A stretch of DNA of 64,000 nucleotides from an uncultured Clostridia bacterium (GTDB taxonomy: Bacteria > Bacillota > Clostridia > Christensenellales > HGM11417), in the NCBI GenBank assembly GCA_944332455.1, contig CALVJY010000002.1:111203-175202 (forward strand). Direction: 5' to 3'. Under the pieces are notes generated by a model. That model did not search any database, was not told the DNA's origin, and saw only the letters and a program-made list of their open reading frames with translations. Position numbers and translations under genes: made by a program. Shown here piece by piece: positions 27,067-34,874 of this stretch. Every line of letters begins with the position of its first letter. The stretch's first letter is position 1.

Positions 27067-27617
27067 GCTGTTACCTCCTTGTATGATACTTGCATGATCC
27101 ATAATAAGGTTTCATTAAAAAATGGTTGATCGTCAGATCGCCTCTATAAGATCACATTTTCGCAGGCAGGGGGGACTTTTTCTCCTCCCTGTATGGGAAA
27201 ACTCTTCTAAAAGCATCGATGCCTTCGCTGCCTCTGTCTCTCATACGGAGGGCGCCCGGCCCCGCAGTGCCTGCCGACGGACTTTTGGGAGCCGCCGGAC
27301 CGGTCTTCCCTGTGAAAGGGGACAAAACGGCTCCGCCTGCGTCAATGCCCCCGGGCCGCTTTTGAGGAAAGAAGTTTGCCTTTGTTTCCCTTTGGCTCCC
27401 CGCCCTCTCCCCCTGACGGCAGCCGGATCGGCGCGTTCTCTTCCAGTATATGCGCGCCGCGCCCGAAATGTCCCAAAAAGCGGGGAAGGATCTTTCTCAA
27501 ACTCCTTTTTTCTGTCCTTTTCCCCCGGCTCCCTTCCCCGTCCCAATGGGAAGATGATAAATTTCTGGCTCTGCCCGACCCGCAATTTCGGAGGGCCCCG
27601 CGGCCCGGAGGTCGAAC
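27067..27617. other. 551-base intergenic region between two divergent genes
   Basis: AT-rich near 27100-27160, then GC-rich. Open frames cross it on both strands, but they are unsupported by ribosome binding sites or recognisable sequence. No terminator or consensus promoter could be fixed with confidence. Confidence 0.35.
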
Positions 27618-28448
27618 ATGGATCTTTCCGCTCTCCTTCCCCTTTTGCTCTCCCTGGGCAATCCCGACATGGGCGCCCTCCTGAAGGGGCTGTTTCCCGG
27701 CCCGCCCGGCGCTGCGCCGAACGGCTCCGCTCCGGCCTCTGCCACGACACCGCCGGTCAGCTCCGGAAACTCAAACTTTCAGAGCAGCCCCTCGGGCGGG
27801 ACTTGGGCAAACGGCGCCCCGACAAACGGCTTCGGCTCTCCGGCCTCTCCTGCCGGCGCTTTCGGAGGCTCCGGCTTTCAGAACGGCCCCTCGGGCGGAA
27901 CTTGGACGAACGGTTCCTCGCCGAACGGCTTTGGCTCTCCGGCCTCTCCTTCCGGTACTTTCGGAGGCTCCAACTTCCAGAGCGGCCCTTCTGGCGGATC
28001 TTGGACAAACGGTTCCCCGACAAACGGCTTCGGCTCTCTTTCCGGTGCTTTCGGAGGCTCCGGCTTTCAGCACGGCCCTTCTGGCGGAACTTGGACGAAC
28101 GGTTCCTCGCCGAACGGCTTTGGCTCTCCTTCCGGCACCTCCGGAGGTTCCAACTTCCAGAGCGGCCCTTCTGGCGGAACTTGGACAAACGGCGCCCCGC
28201 CGAACGGTTTTGATCCCTCCTTCCCGGGCGGTTCGGCTTCCTCCGGCGCCTCCTTTCCGGGATCCTCTCCCGAGGCCCTGATGCAGATGCTGATCCCCCT
28301 GCTCAACCAGTCGGCCCGGCCGGACCCGCCCGAGACCCCTCCCGCACCGAAGCCCGGTCCCCGCGCCTTCGGACTGGCCCCTCTCGCCCGCATCGCCGAC
28401 CCCATGGCCGTCTGGCGCCTGAACGCCTACTTCGGCGCCCGGGTCTGA
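27618..28448 (+). CDS. Gly/Ser/Asn-rich repeat protein with conserved ends
   Basis: 276 residues, GGAGG 7 bases before the ATG. The N-terminus MDLSALLPLLLSLGNP is amphipathic and not a clear signal peptide. Residues about 50-200 are five repeats of roughly 27-34 residues built on GGS-FQ-GPSGG-W-NG-PNGFG, each with one Trp and two Phe. A Pro-rich linker follows, and the C-terminus FGLAPLARIADPMAVWRLNAYFGARV is different and non-repetitive. The repeat DNA is strongly similar between units, implying recent expansion. Low-complexity G/S/N repeats with regular aromatics suggest a self-assembling or phase-separating matrix, perhaps in the spore coat. That is inference only. Confidence 0.7.
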   Translation: MDLSALLPLLLSLGNPDMGALLKGLFPGPPGAAPNGSAPASATTPPVSSGNSNFQSSPSGGTWANGAPTNGFGSPASPAGAFGGSGFQNGPSGGTWTNGSSPNGFGSPASPSGTFGGSNFQSGPSGGSWTNGSPTNGFGSLSGAFGGSGFQHGPSGGTWTNGSSPNGFGSPSGTSGGSNFQSGPSGGTWTNGAPPNGFDPSFPGGSASSGASFPGSSPEALMQMLIPLLNQSARPDPPETPPAPKPGPRAFGLAPLARIADPMAVWRLNAYFGARV

Positions 28449-28562
28449 GGAGGGCGGGACCTCCACATCAAAAACATTTGGACAAACCCGCAACTTGTTC
28501 TGAAGCGGCAAATCATAAATTTTCCGTTTATCTTTTGATTTTTGAGTTTTGATGCTTTTTAT

Positions 28563-28591
28563 TTGAGAAAATCAAGAAAATGTGTTATAAT
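28563..28591 (+). promoter_or_regulatory. Sigma-A promoter of the AT-rich islet
   Basis: TTGAGA (28563-28568), 17 bases, TATAAT (28586-28591), 42 bases before the 58-residue gene. Confidence 0.75.
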
Positions 28592-28633
28592 TGGACTTGA
28601 ATAGATATTTTATTGAATTGGAGGAGGTATAGA

Positions 28634-28810
28634 ATGAAAGAATATGATATCCCATCTCTTCTATTTTTGTATGAGTGTTACAGCCACAATGCGCAGGAAG
28701 TGGTGAAGAGACTAAATGACTTTGTAAAAGATTTTTCGGACGAAGAAAAGAGAAAATTTTTCTTTGATGTCCGTACTCAATATAATCCACTAATTATTCC
28801 GATAATATAA
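28634..28810 (+). CDS. 58-residue protein of unknown function, AT-rich islet
   Basis: Begins MKEYDIPSLLFLYECYSHN after GGAGGAGG. An alternative frame start seven codons upstream overlaps that site. Very AT-rich codons (AAA, TTT, ATA) contrast with the GC-rich neighbours, so it is probably acquired DNA. The protein is charged and helical (VVKRLNDFVKDFSDEEKRKFFF). No family was recognised. It has its own promoter and shares a terminator with a tiny following frame. Confidence 0.65.
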   Translation: MKEYDIPSLLFLYECYSHNAQEVVKRLNDFVKDFSDEEKRKFFFDVRTQYNPLIIPII

Positions 28811-28820
28811 GGGTGGAGAT

Positions 28821-28886
28821 TTGAATGATGAAGAACTGAAAGTGTGCAAACGAATTATGAAAAAGAATGGGATTGAAAAAATATAA
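28821..28886 (+). CDS. Possible 21-residue leader or fragment (LNDEELKVCKRIMKKNGIEKI)
   Basis: TTG start 3 bases after GGGTGGAGA, 10 bases beyond the previous stop, ending TAA. It may be a real micropeptide or the broken end of a longer acquired gene. Only spacing and the ribosome binding site support it. Confidence 0.3.
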   Translation: MNDEELKVCKRIMKKNGIEKI

Positions 28887-28923
28887 GCTAAGTATAAATT
28901 ATTTAACAACAGTCAATTTAACT

Positions 28924-28946
28924 AAGCACCTCCTGGGTGCTTTTTT
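28924..28946 (+). terminator. Terminator of the AT-rich islet
   Basis: AAGCACC / GGTGCTT stem with TTTTTT. Confidence 0.8.
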
Positions 28947-29034
28947 CATTCAATTGTGGGGCACAAAAGACTTTTATGTAACCTCCCTCCTCTCTCTTCT
29001 CCGCAAAATTTTTTTCTCTTCGCCTCAAAAATAG

Positions 29035-29084
29035 TTGACACCGTGTCAGAATAGCAGTATAATATCCATACTGACACCGTGTCA
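29035..29084 (+). promoter_or_regulatory. Consensus promoter with two TetR-type operators
   Basis: TTGACA (29035-29040), 17 bases, TATAAT (29058-29063). The 13-base dyad TGACACCGTGTCA occurs at 29036-29048, overlapping the -35, and again at 29072-29084, just after the start of transcription. Centres are 36 bases apart. This is a classic autorepression arrangement for the TetR gene that follows. Confidence 0.85.
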
Positions 29085-29106
29085 GAATTCAAAGAGGGAA
29101 CGCGAC

Positions 29107-29742
29107 ATGCCCAGAGCATCCCACAACAGAACCTTGGCCCGGCGGGAGGAGATCGTAGACGCCTGCGAACAGCTCTACCGCACCATGAGCTTTAAGGAGA
29201 TCACCCTGAAGAAGATCGGGGAGGTCACCTCCTTTACCCGGACCTCGATCTACAACTACTTCCGGACCCGGGAGGAGATCTTTCTGGCCCTGTTCGAGCG
29301 GGAATACCGGCTCTGGGGGGAGGATCTGGAGGCCATTCTGGCCCGGGACCGCCTGAGCCGGGCCGAATTTTCGCAGGAGCTGGGCCGCTCGCTGGCCGCC
29401 CGGCCAAACCTTTTAAAGCTGCTGTCCATGAACATGTACGACATCGAGGAGAACAGCCGGGTGGAGAGCCTGACCGAGTTCAAGCTGGCCTACGGCCGGG
29501 CCCTGTCCCTGGTCCGGGCCTGCCTGGAGCGGTTCTTCGGCATGGACAAGGAGGCCGCGGAGGGATTTTTGTACGCCTTCTTCCCCTTCCTCTACGGCGT
29601 CTATCCCTATGCCAACGCCACCCCCAAGCAGGAGGAGGCCATGAGGCGGGCGGGCGTGGCATACCTCCGGCTGTCCGCGGCCGAACTGTGCAGCCGGGCC
29701 GCCCTGAGGCTTTTGGAGGGCTCTCTGCCGGCAGAAAACTGA
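29107..29742 (+). CDS. TetR-family transcriptional regulator
   Basis: 211 residues from the ATG with GAGGGA upstream; the longer frame begins in the promoter. The N-terminal helix-turn-helix is clear: IVDACEQLYRTMSFKEITLKKIGEVTSFTRTSIYNYFRTREEIF (residues about 15-58). The ligand-binding C-terminal domain is unremarkable. It very probably binds the two TGACAC-GTGTCA sites in its own promoter and may control the following flavodoxin and alcohol dehydrogenase genes. Confidence 0.93.
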   Translation: MPRASHNRTLARREEIVDACEQLYRTMSFKEITLKKIGEVTSFTRTSIYNYFRTREEIFLALFEREYRLWGEDLEAILARDRLSRAEFSQELGRSLAARPNLLKLLSMNMYDIEENSRVESLTEFKLAYGRALSLVRACLERFFGMDKEAAEGFLYAFFPFLYGVYPYANATPKQEEAMRRAGVAYLRLSAAELCSRAALRLLEGSLPAEN

Positions 29743-29990
29743 AACCTCCCCCCTGTCTTACGAAACAGCACCCCTCCTGAACAGGGTCGGGTGACTGAAG
29801 ATCCCGTAAGAGATCCGCCAGACCTGAAACCCTTTTCCCTGACGGGCAGGCCCCACCCAGAGGGGCCTTCTTCCGTCGGCGCCGGGAGATCTGTCAATAA
29901 AACCTTTTCCCGATGCCGGTCTGAAAAACCTGGAAAATGCGCCCTTTTCGCGCTTTCCCGATCATACTATTTTATCAGGAGGAACCGAAC

Positions 29991-30470
29991 ATGAGCAAAA
30001 AGCTGGTCGCTTACTTTTCCTGCTCGGGCGTCACGGCCCGCAAGGCCAAAGAGTTGGCCGAGGCCGCGGGCGCGGACCTGTTCGAGATCCGGCCCAAGGT
30101 CCCCTACTCCCCGGCCGATCTGGACTGGACCGATCCCAAAAGCCGGAGCACCCTGGAGATGAAGGACCCCGCTGCCCGCCCGGAGATCGCCCAGATGCCC
30201 GACCTGACGGGCTATGACGCGGTGTTCGTGGGCTTCCCGGTGTGGTGGTATGTGGCCCCCGCCATCATCCGCACCTTTTTGGAGAGCGCCGACTTTTCGG
30301 GCAAGACCGTGATCCCCTTTGCCACCTCGGGCGGCAGCGGACTGGGCCGGACCGAGGAGAACTTAAAGCCCCTCTGCTCCTGGCAGACCCATTGGAAACC
30401 GGGCAGACTGCTGAACGGCGTGAGCGGCAAAGCCCTTTCCGATTGGGTCGACTCCCTCGGTTTGGACTGA
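29991..30470 (+). CDS. Flavodoxin-family protein
   Basis: 159 residues from the ATG with AGGAGG at 9 bases. FMN-binding pattern: KLVAYFSCSGVTARKAKEL phosphate loop at the N-terminus (a Cys-Ser variant), VFVGFPVWWYVAP near residue 80 (stacking Trp/Tyr), and PFATSGGSGLG near 105. It belongs to the short Flavodoxin_4-type group often found beside TetR regulators and alcohol or aldehyde reductases, acting in electron transfer or quinone/aldehyde detoxification. It lies 248 bases after tetR without an intervening strong terminator. Confidence 0.92.
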   Translation: MSKKLVAYFSCSGVTARKAKELAEAAGADLFEIRPKVPYSPADLDWTDPKSRSTLEMKDPAARPEIAQMPDLTGYDAVFVGFPVWWYVAPAIIRTFLESADFSGKTVIPFATSGGSGLGRTEENLKPLCSWQTHWKPGRLLNGVSGKALSDWVDSLGLD

Positions 30471-30550
30471 AGACGCCCGCCCCGTAAAGCGAATCAAATC
30501 TGATCCCCTGAAAACCAACCCAAAACCAAAAAAATAAGGAGTGTTCCGTT

Positions 30551-31717
30551 ATGCTGGGAAACTTTACCTACTGCAACCCCACCAAACTCTACTTCGGCAA
30601 GGAGGCCCTGAACGGCCTGCGCGAGGAGCTGAAAAAGTACGGCAAGAACGTCCTGCTGGTCTACGGCGGAGGCTCGATCAAGAAGAACGGCATCTACGAC
30701 CGGGTGGTCGGGATCCTGAAGGAGGCCGGCAAGGAGATCTTTGAGGACGCCGGCGTCATGCCCAACCCCACCGTGGAAAAGCTGGCCGAGGGCGTGCAGA
30801 GAGCCAGAGCCGCCAAGGCCGACCTGATCCTGGCGGTCGGAGGCGGCTCGGTGTGCGACTACGCCAAGGCGGTCTCGGTGTCCGTGAACTGCGACGAGGA
30901 CCCCTGGGAAAAATACTACATCCGCTTTGAGGAGCCCGCCTGCCCCGTCCTGCCCGTGGGCTGCGTGCTGACCATGGTGGGCACCGGCAGCGAGATGAAC
31001 GGAGGCTCGGTGATCACCAACCACGCCCAGAAACTGAAGATCGGGCACGTGTTCGGCCCCGAGGTCTTCCCCAAGTTCTCGATCCTGGATCCCGAGTTCA
31101 CCTTTACCCTCCCCCGCTACCAGATGGTGGCCGGGTTCTACGACATCATGTCCCACATCTTGGAGCAGTACTTCTCGGGCGAGGACGACAACACCTCGGA
31201 CTACCTGAGCGAGGGGCTGCTGCGCTCCCTCATCCACAGCACCCGCATCGCGGCCAAAGATCCCCAGAACTACGAGGCCCGCAGCAACATCATGTGGACG
31301 GCGACCTGGGCGCTGAACACCCTGATCGCCATGGGCAAAACCACCGACTGGGAGGTGCACATGATCGGACAGGCCGTTGGCGCCCACACCGACGCCACCC
31401 ACGGCATGACCCTGGCGGCGGTCTCCATGGCCTACTACCGCCTGATCCTCCCCTTCGGGCTGCCCAAATTCAAGCGCTACGCCCTCAACGTCTGGGGGGT
31501 GGATCCCGCCGGCAAGACCGATGAGGAGATCGCCAAAGAGGGCCTTTCCGCCATGGAGAGCTGGATGAAGGAGATCGGCCTGGTCATGAACCTCTCGGAG
31601 CTGGGCGTGACCGAGGACATGCTGGACGGCATCGTCAAGAGCACCCTGATCATGGAGGGCGGCTACAAGGTCCTGACCCCGGACGAGGTCCGCACCGTGC
31701 TGAAAGAGAGCCTGTGA
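30551..31717 (+). CDS. Iron-containing alcohol dehydrogenase (YqhD/BdhA-like)
   Basis: 388 residues, AAGGAGTG about 8 bases before the ATG. Group III dehydrogenase: N-terminal NPTKLYFGKEAL, NADP-binding VGGGSVCDYAKA near residue 97, GTGSEMNGG near 140, and metal ligands in GFYDIMSH near 197-201 and the VHMIGQAVGAHTDATHG loop near 268-284. It reduces aldehydes or ketones with NADPH. Together with the TetR gene and flavodoxin it forms a likely aldehyde- or redox-stress response group. Confidence 0.95.
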   Translation: MLGNFTYCNPTKLYFGKEALNGLREELKKYGKNVLLVYGGGSIKKNGIYDRVVGILKEAGKEIFEDAGVMPNPTVEKLAEGVQRARAAKADLILAVGGGSVCDYAKAVSVSVNCDEDPWEKYYIRFEEPACPVLPVGCVLTMVGTGSEMNGGSVITNHAQKLKIGHVFGPEVFPKFSILDPEFTFTLPRYQMVAGFYDIMSHILEQYFSGEDDNTSDYLSEGLLRSLIHSTRIAAKDPQNYEARSNIMWTATWALNTLIAMGKTTDWEVHMIGQAVGAHTDATHGMTLAAVSMAYYRLILPFGLPKFKRYALNVWGVDPAGKTDEEIAKEGLSAMESWMKEIGLVMNLSELGVTEDMLDGIVKSTLIMEGGYKVLTPDEVRTVLKESL

Positions 31718-31907
31718 CCGGTTTTTGAGATCGGAAAATTGCTCTCTCTCCCAAATCTGACCCGACAATCCGACTCCGAATCGGGGCCGCCCCCAATTCC
31801 GCCCTTCCCGCCTTGCAGCCCCTTTGCCGGCGGAAAAAGTAGTTTTAAAAGGATCAAGGGACAAGGCAAAAGAATCAGGGGGCAAAGGCAGATTTCCCAC
31901 AACCTGT
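31718..31907. other. Intergenic stretch after the alcohol dehydrogenase
   Basis: Mixed composition. Contains an AAAAGGATCAAGGGACAAGGCA-like purine-rich run. No terminator with a clean stem was identified and no gene is supported. Confidence 0.35.
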
Positions 31908-32010
31908 TTCACGATGGTTCCCCAATCTGTTTTACGATTGGTTTCCCAAACCTATTTACGACGTTTTTTTAAAATTTACGATGGCTTCCTAAAATTTACG
32001 ATGTGAAAAA
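31908..32010. repeat. Five TTTACGATG-like boxes upstream of the truncated IS element
   Basis: TTTCACGATGG, TTTTACGATTGG, TTTACGACG, TTTACGATGG and TTTACGATGTG begin near 31908, 31930, 31955, 31975 and 31995, at 20-25-base spacing, i.e. about two helical turns. CCC/TTCC-type stretches separate them. The array ends where the truncated transposase begins. Confidence 0.55.
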
Positions 32011-32029
32011 GGCAAGATATCTGTTATAA

Positions 32030-32728
32030 TGGATATGCGCGGAAATAATCTGGGGTATCAGGCGCATCACGCTTGAATTGCAGGCGAAAGGCATGACAAT
32101 TAACCACAAAAAGGTGTTAAGGTTAATGAAAATGCTTGGTCTCCACGGAAAAATGCGCAAAAACGAGAGATACCATTCGTATAAGGGCGAGGTGGGTAAA
32201 GTTGCGGACAATCTTCTGAACAGAGATTTCAATGCGGACAGAGCAATTGAGAAACTTGCCACGGATGTCACACAGTTTAAAGTGAAAGATACGAAAGCGT
32301 ATCTTTCGCCAATAATGGACTTATACAATAATGAGATAATGTCTTACTCAATATCTCTCCATCCCGACCTTGCGCAGATAAGAGAAATGCTTGACGGGTT
32401 GAGCAAGAATCTACCGAAAGGCGCAACGCCAATACTTCACTCCGACCAAGGCTGGCAATACCAACACGCGGAATACCAAAGATATCTGAAAGAACACAAC
32501 ATTGTGCAGAGCATGTCACGCAAAGGCAACTGTATGGATAATGGCGCGATAGAATGTTTCTTTGGAAGATTAAAGGTAGAAATGTTCTACGGAGAGAAGT
32601 TTGAGAGCGTGGAAAACTTCATACAGAAGTTGCACAAATACATATTCTACTGGAACAACAAGAGAATTTCCTGCAAATTAAAAGGAATGAGCCCGGTACA
32701 ATACCGAACTCATTACCAAACAATTTAA
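32030..32728 (+). pseudogene. IS3-family transposase OrfB, 5'-truncated
   Basis: The frame is open from TGG at 32030, preceded by a stop, to TAA at 32728, about 232 codons without a credible start. An intact IS3/IS150-group OrfB has about 270-290 residues plus OrfA, and both OrfA and the OrfB N-terminus are missing. What remains starts inside the HTH_21 domain (WGIRRITLELQAKG) and continues through the DDE integrase core. That core has the Asp of LATDVTQF, the Asp of LHSDQGWQY and the Glu of NGAIECFFGRLK. Codons are AT-rich compared with the chromosome. It cannot transpose alone. Confidence 0.85.
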
Positions 32729-32762
32729 TTAAATTTTTGTCCAATCTTTAGGGTTCACTTCA
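32030..32762 (+). mobile_element. Remnant of an IS150/IS3-group insertion sequence
   Basis: The right end TTTAGGGTTCACTTCA (to 32762) looks like an IS150-type terminal repeat ending in CA. No matching left end was found upstream, so the element lost its left part before or during fixation. GC content is markedly lower than the flanks. Confidence 0.75.
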
Positions 32763-32834
32763 TTTGCGCGGAGGCCCTTTCAAAGTCTTCAGAATCTGTT
32801 GATCGGCTGTGTTGTTTTCAGACGGCGTGCAGAT

Positions 32835-32873
32835 AAAAAGGGAGATCCTTTCTCCGATCTCGACCCCTTTTTT
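32835..32873 (+). terminator. Terminator right of the IS remnant
   Basis: AAAAAGGG-GAGATC arm and GATCTC-CCCC arm followed by TTTTTT; usable on both strands. 32874-33139 holds no gene. An AGAAGGG/CCCTTCT inverted repeat at 33025-33056 may end the lipoprotein mRNA from the right. Confidence 0.65.
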
Positions 32874-33139
32874 ATATGAAGAAAATCTGCTTTTTACACC
32901 GGAAAATCAGCTTCCGCTTTCGGGAACGCCCGGGTCCTGATCGGCGTTGTCGGCCTCAGCTCCGGCATACGGACATACGGGGCGTTTGAACCGATAAGCC
33001 GGCTTCGGAAGAGCAGATCAGGATGAGAAGGGTCCCCGATCACGGAGGCCCTTCTGTATACGGATTTATCCGTCCGGTCATGGACAATGCGTCCATCGAC
33101 ATGATATTTTTTTCAATCGTCTTTATATGGACGTTGAAG

Positions 33140-34717
33140 TCAGGGCCGGCGCTCGAAACGGCTGCGGACGGCCTCGGGAGAGGGCTTGGTCCAGACCGTC
33201 TTGCCCTCGTGCTCGGAGGCGGTGTAGCCTTCGCCCGTGACCGTGACCTTTTCGCCGTTGTCCGCATAGATCTGAACGGGCTCCCCCAAGACGGTGCCCT
33301 CGTCCACGGTGACCGTGGTCTGCCGGTCGGGGAAGGCGGCGCTGTCGGCATTGACGCCGGCCCAGCCGTTGCCCGAGGTCCGCACGTTTTTGAGGATGAG
33401 ATCGGAGCTGTTGGCCACGATGCCGCAGGCGGCGTTGTCGGTGAGGGTGACGTTTTCGAGGGTGACTTTGGCGTTGACGGCGTTCAGGCCGTGGCCGTAG
33501 TCCTTGCCCGCCGTCATATCCAGGGTCCTGCCTCCGGTCACGGTCAGGTTTTTCAGGGTGACCTCGGCGTCCATGACCAGCACCACGGAGGCCGGTCCTT
33601 TGGCTCCGGTATCGTTGACCCAGGGGGTCTCCCCCGGCGTCAGCACCACTTGGCCCAGACCCTCGAGGGTGAGGTTTTTGTTCAGCAGGATCTGAGCGGA
33701 CAGTTCGTAGGTCCCGGCCGAGAGCATCAGCGTCTTTCCGGATCCGATCTCCTCCAGGGCCCGGCGAAGGCCGGCCTCGTCGGAGGCGAACCGGGTGCCC
33801 TCGTCAAAGGCGACGTTGTACTCGGCCCGGGGCAGCTCCCATCTGACCTCGTAGGATTGGCCGAAGCTGTAGGAGTTGAAGATGATCTCCTTGACGGCCG
33901 AGACCGTGTCCAGCTGATAGGAAGCCGCCTTCCGGGCGTCGATCCACAGGCTCACCGTGCCCCGGTCGAAGGAGATGGACAGATCGTGCACTCCCGCCGA
34001 GGGCTCAATGCCCTCGATGTCCACCCAGGAGCCGCCCTCCGAGCTGTTCCAGTACTGCCAGCCCCTCTCCCCTTCGGCGTCGTGGCGGACGTACTGCAAA
34101 ATGGCCCAGTCCAGACTTTTGCCGCTGCCGTCGGTCACGTTCAGCCACATGGAGGTGCGCACGCCGTCCCGGGCCAGCAGTTCCTCGGTCAGCTCCAGCC
34201 GGGTGGAGACCATCCACTCGGTCGTGGGCTTCATGTCCGAAGCCGCCTTCTTTCCCTGCCAGGAATACCAGTCGTTGTTGGGCTCGGGCTTGGTGGTCAA
34301 AGAGATCCAGCCGTTGGAGATCTTCCACGCCAAAGGCTCGGTGCGGTCGGTCTCCCACTCGTCGGGACGGATCTCGACGTCATAGTCGGGGACCACCGTG
34401 ACCTCGCATTCGGCCTTGAATCCGCCGTCCGCGCTCTCGGCGGTCACCCGGGTCTGGCCCTCTTTCAGCCCCTTGACCCGGCCGTCCTCGACCGAGGCCA
34501 CGGCGGGATCCGCGCTCTTCCAGGTCACAGCCTTCTCCGAGGCGTCCTCGGGCGAGATCGAGGCGGTCAGCTGTTGGCTCTCGCCGACGGTCACCATGAG
34601 CCTTTCCCGATCCAGCGTCAGGCCCTGCACCGGCACCTTTTGGGGCTCGCATCCGGCCAGCGCCAGGCACAGGCAGCACAGACAGAGCGCCGCCGCGAGC
34701 ATGATTTTTCTTTTCAT
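33140..34717 (-). CDS. Lipoprotein with Ig-like (Big_2) and parallel beta-helix domains
   Basis: 525 residues from the ATG with AGGAGA at 7 bases; a 76-codon upstream extension is intergenic in character. The lipobox is LALAGC. Residues about 30-110 form a bacterial Ig-like Big_2 domain (VTVGESQQLTASISPEDASEKAVTWKSAD). A lamin-G/concanavalin-like beta-sandwich follows (VSTRLELTEELLARDGVRTSM, about 155-310). The last 200 residues are a right-handed beta-helix with short periodic strands (LTLEGLGQVVLTP, VTLKNLTVTGG, VTLENVTLTDN, LILKNVRTSGN), as in pectate-lyase-like proteins. Probably binds or degrades an extracellular polysaccharide. Catalytic residues cannot be assigned. Confidence 0.85.
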   Translation of the reverse strand: MKRKIMLAAALCLCCLCLALAGCEPQKVPVQGLTLDRERLMVTVGESQQLTASISPEDASEKAVTWKSADPAVASVEDGRVKGLKEGQTRVTAESADGGFKAECEVTVVPDYDVEIRPDEWETDRTEPLAWKISNGWISLTTKPEPNNDWYSWQGKKAASDMKPTTEWMVSTRLELTEELLARDGVRTSMWLNVTDGSGKSLDWAILQYVRHDAEGERGWQYWNSSEGGSWVDIEGIEPSAGVHDLSISFDRGTVSLWIDARKAASYQLDTVSAVKEIIFNSYSFGQSYEVRWELPRAEYNVAFDEGTRFASDEAGLRRALEEIGSGKTLMLSAGTYELSAQILLNKNLTLEGLGQVVLTPGETPWVNDTGAKGPASVVLVMDAEVTLKNLTVTGGRTLDMTAGKDYGHGLNAVNAKVTLENVTLTDNAACGIVANSSDLILKNVRTSGNGWAGVNADSAAFPDRQTTVTVDEGTVLGEPVQIYADNGEKVTVTGEGYTASEHEGKTVWTKPSPEAVRSRFERRP

Positions 34718-34874
34718 CGCATTTCTCCTGCATATTATTCCGCCCGACCGGGCGGTCTTATCTGCAGTATGCGGAAAAAAGCGCTTTTTATGCGGGGGAA
34801 ACGGGCCGGACAGAGCGCCGGATGTTTGATTTTCTCTCCGGACGTTTAAAATGAAACCGGAAAGGAGACCTCCC

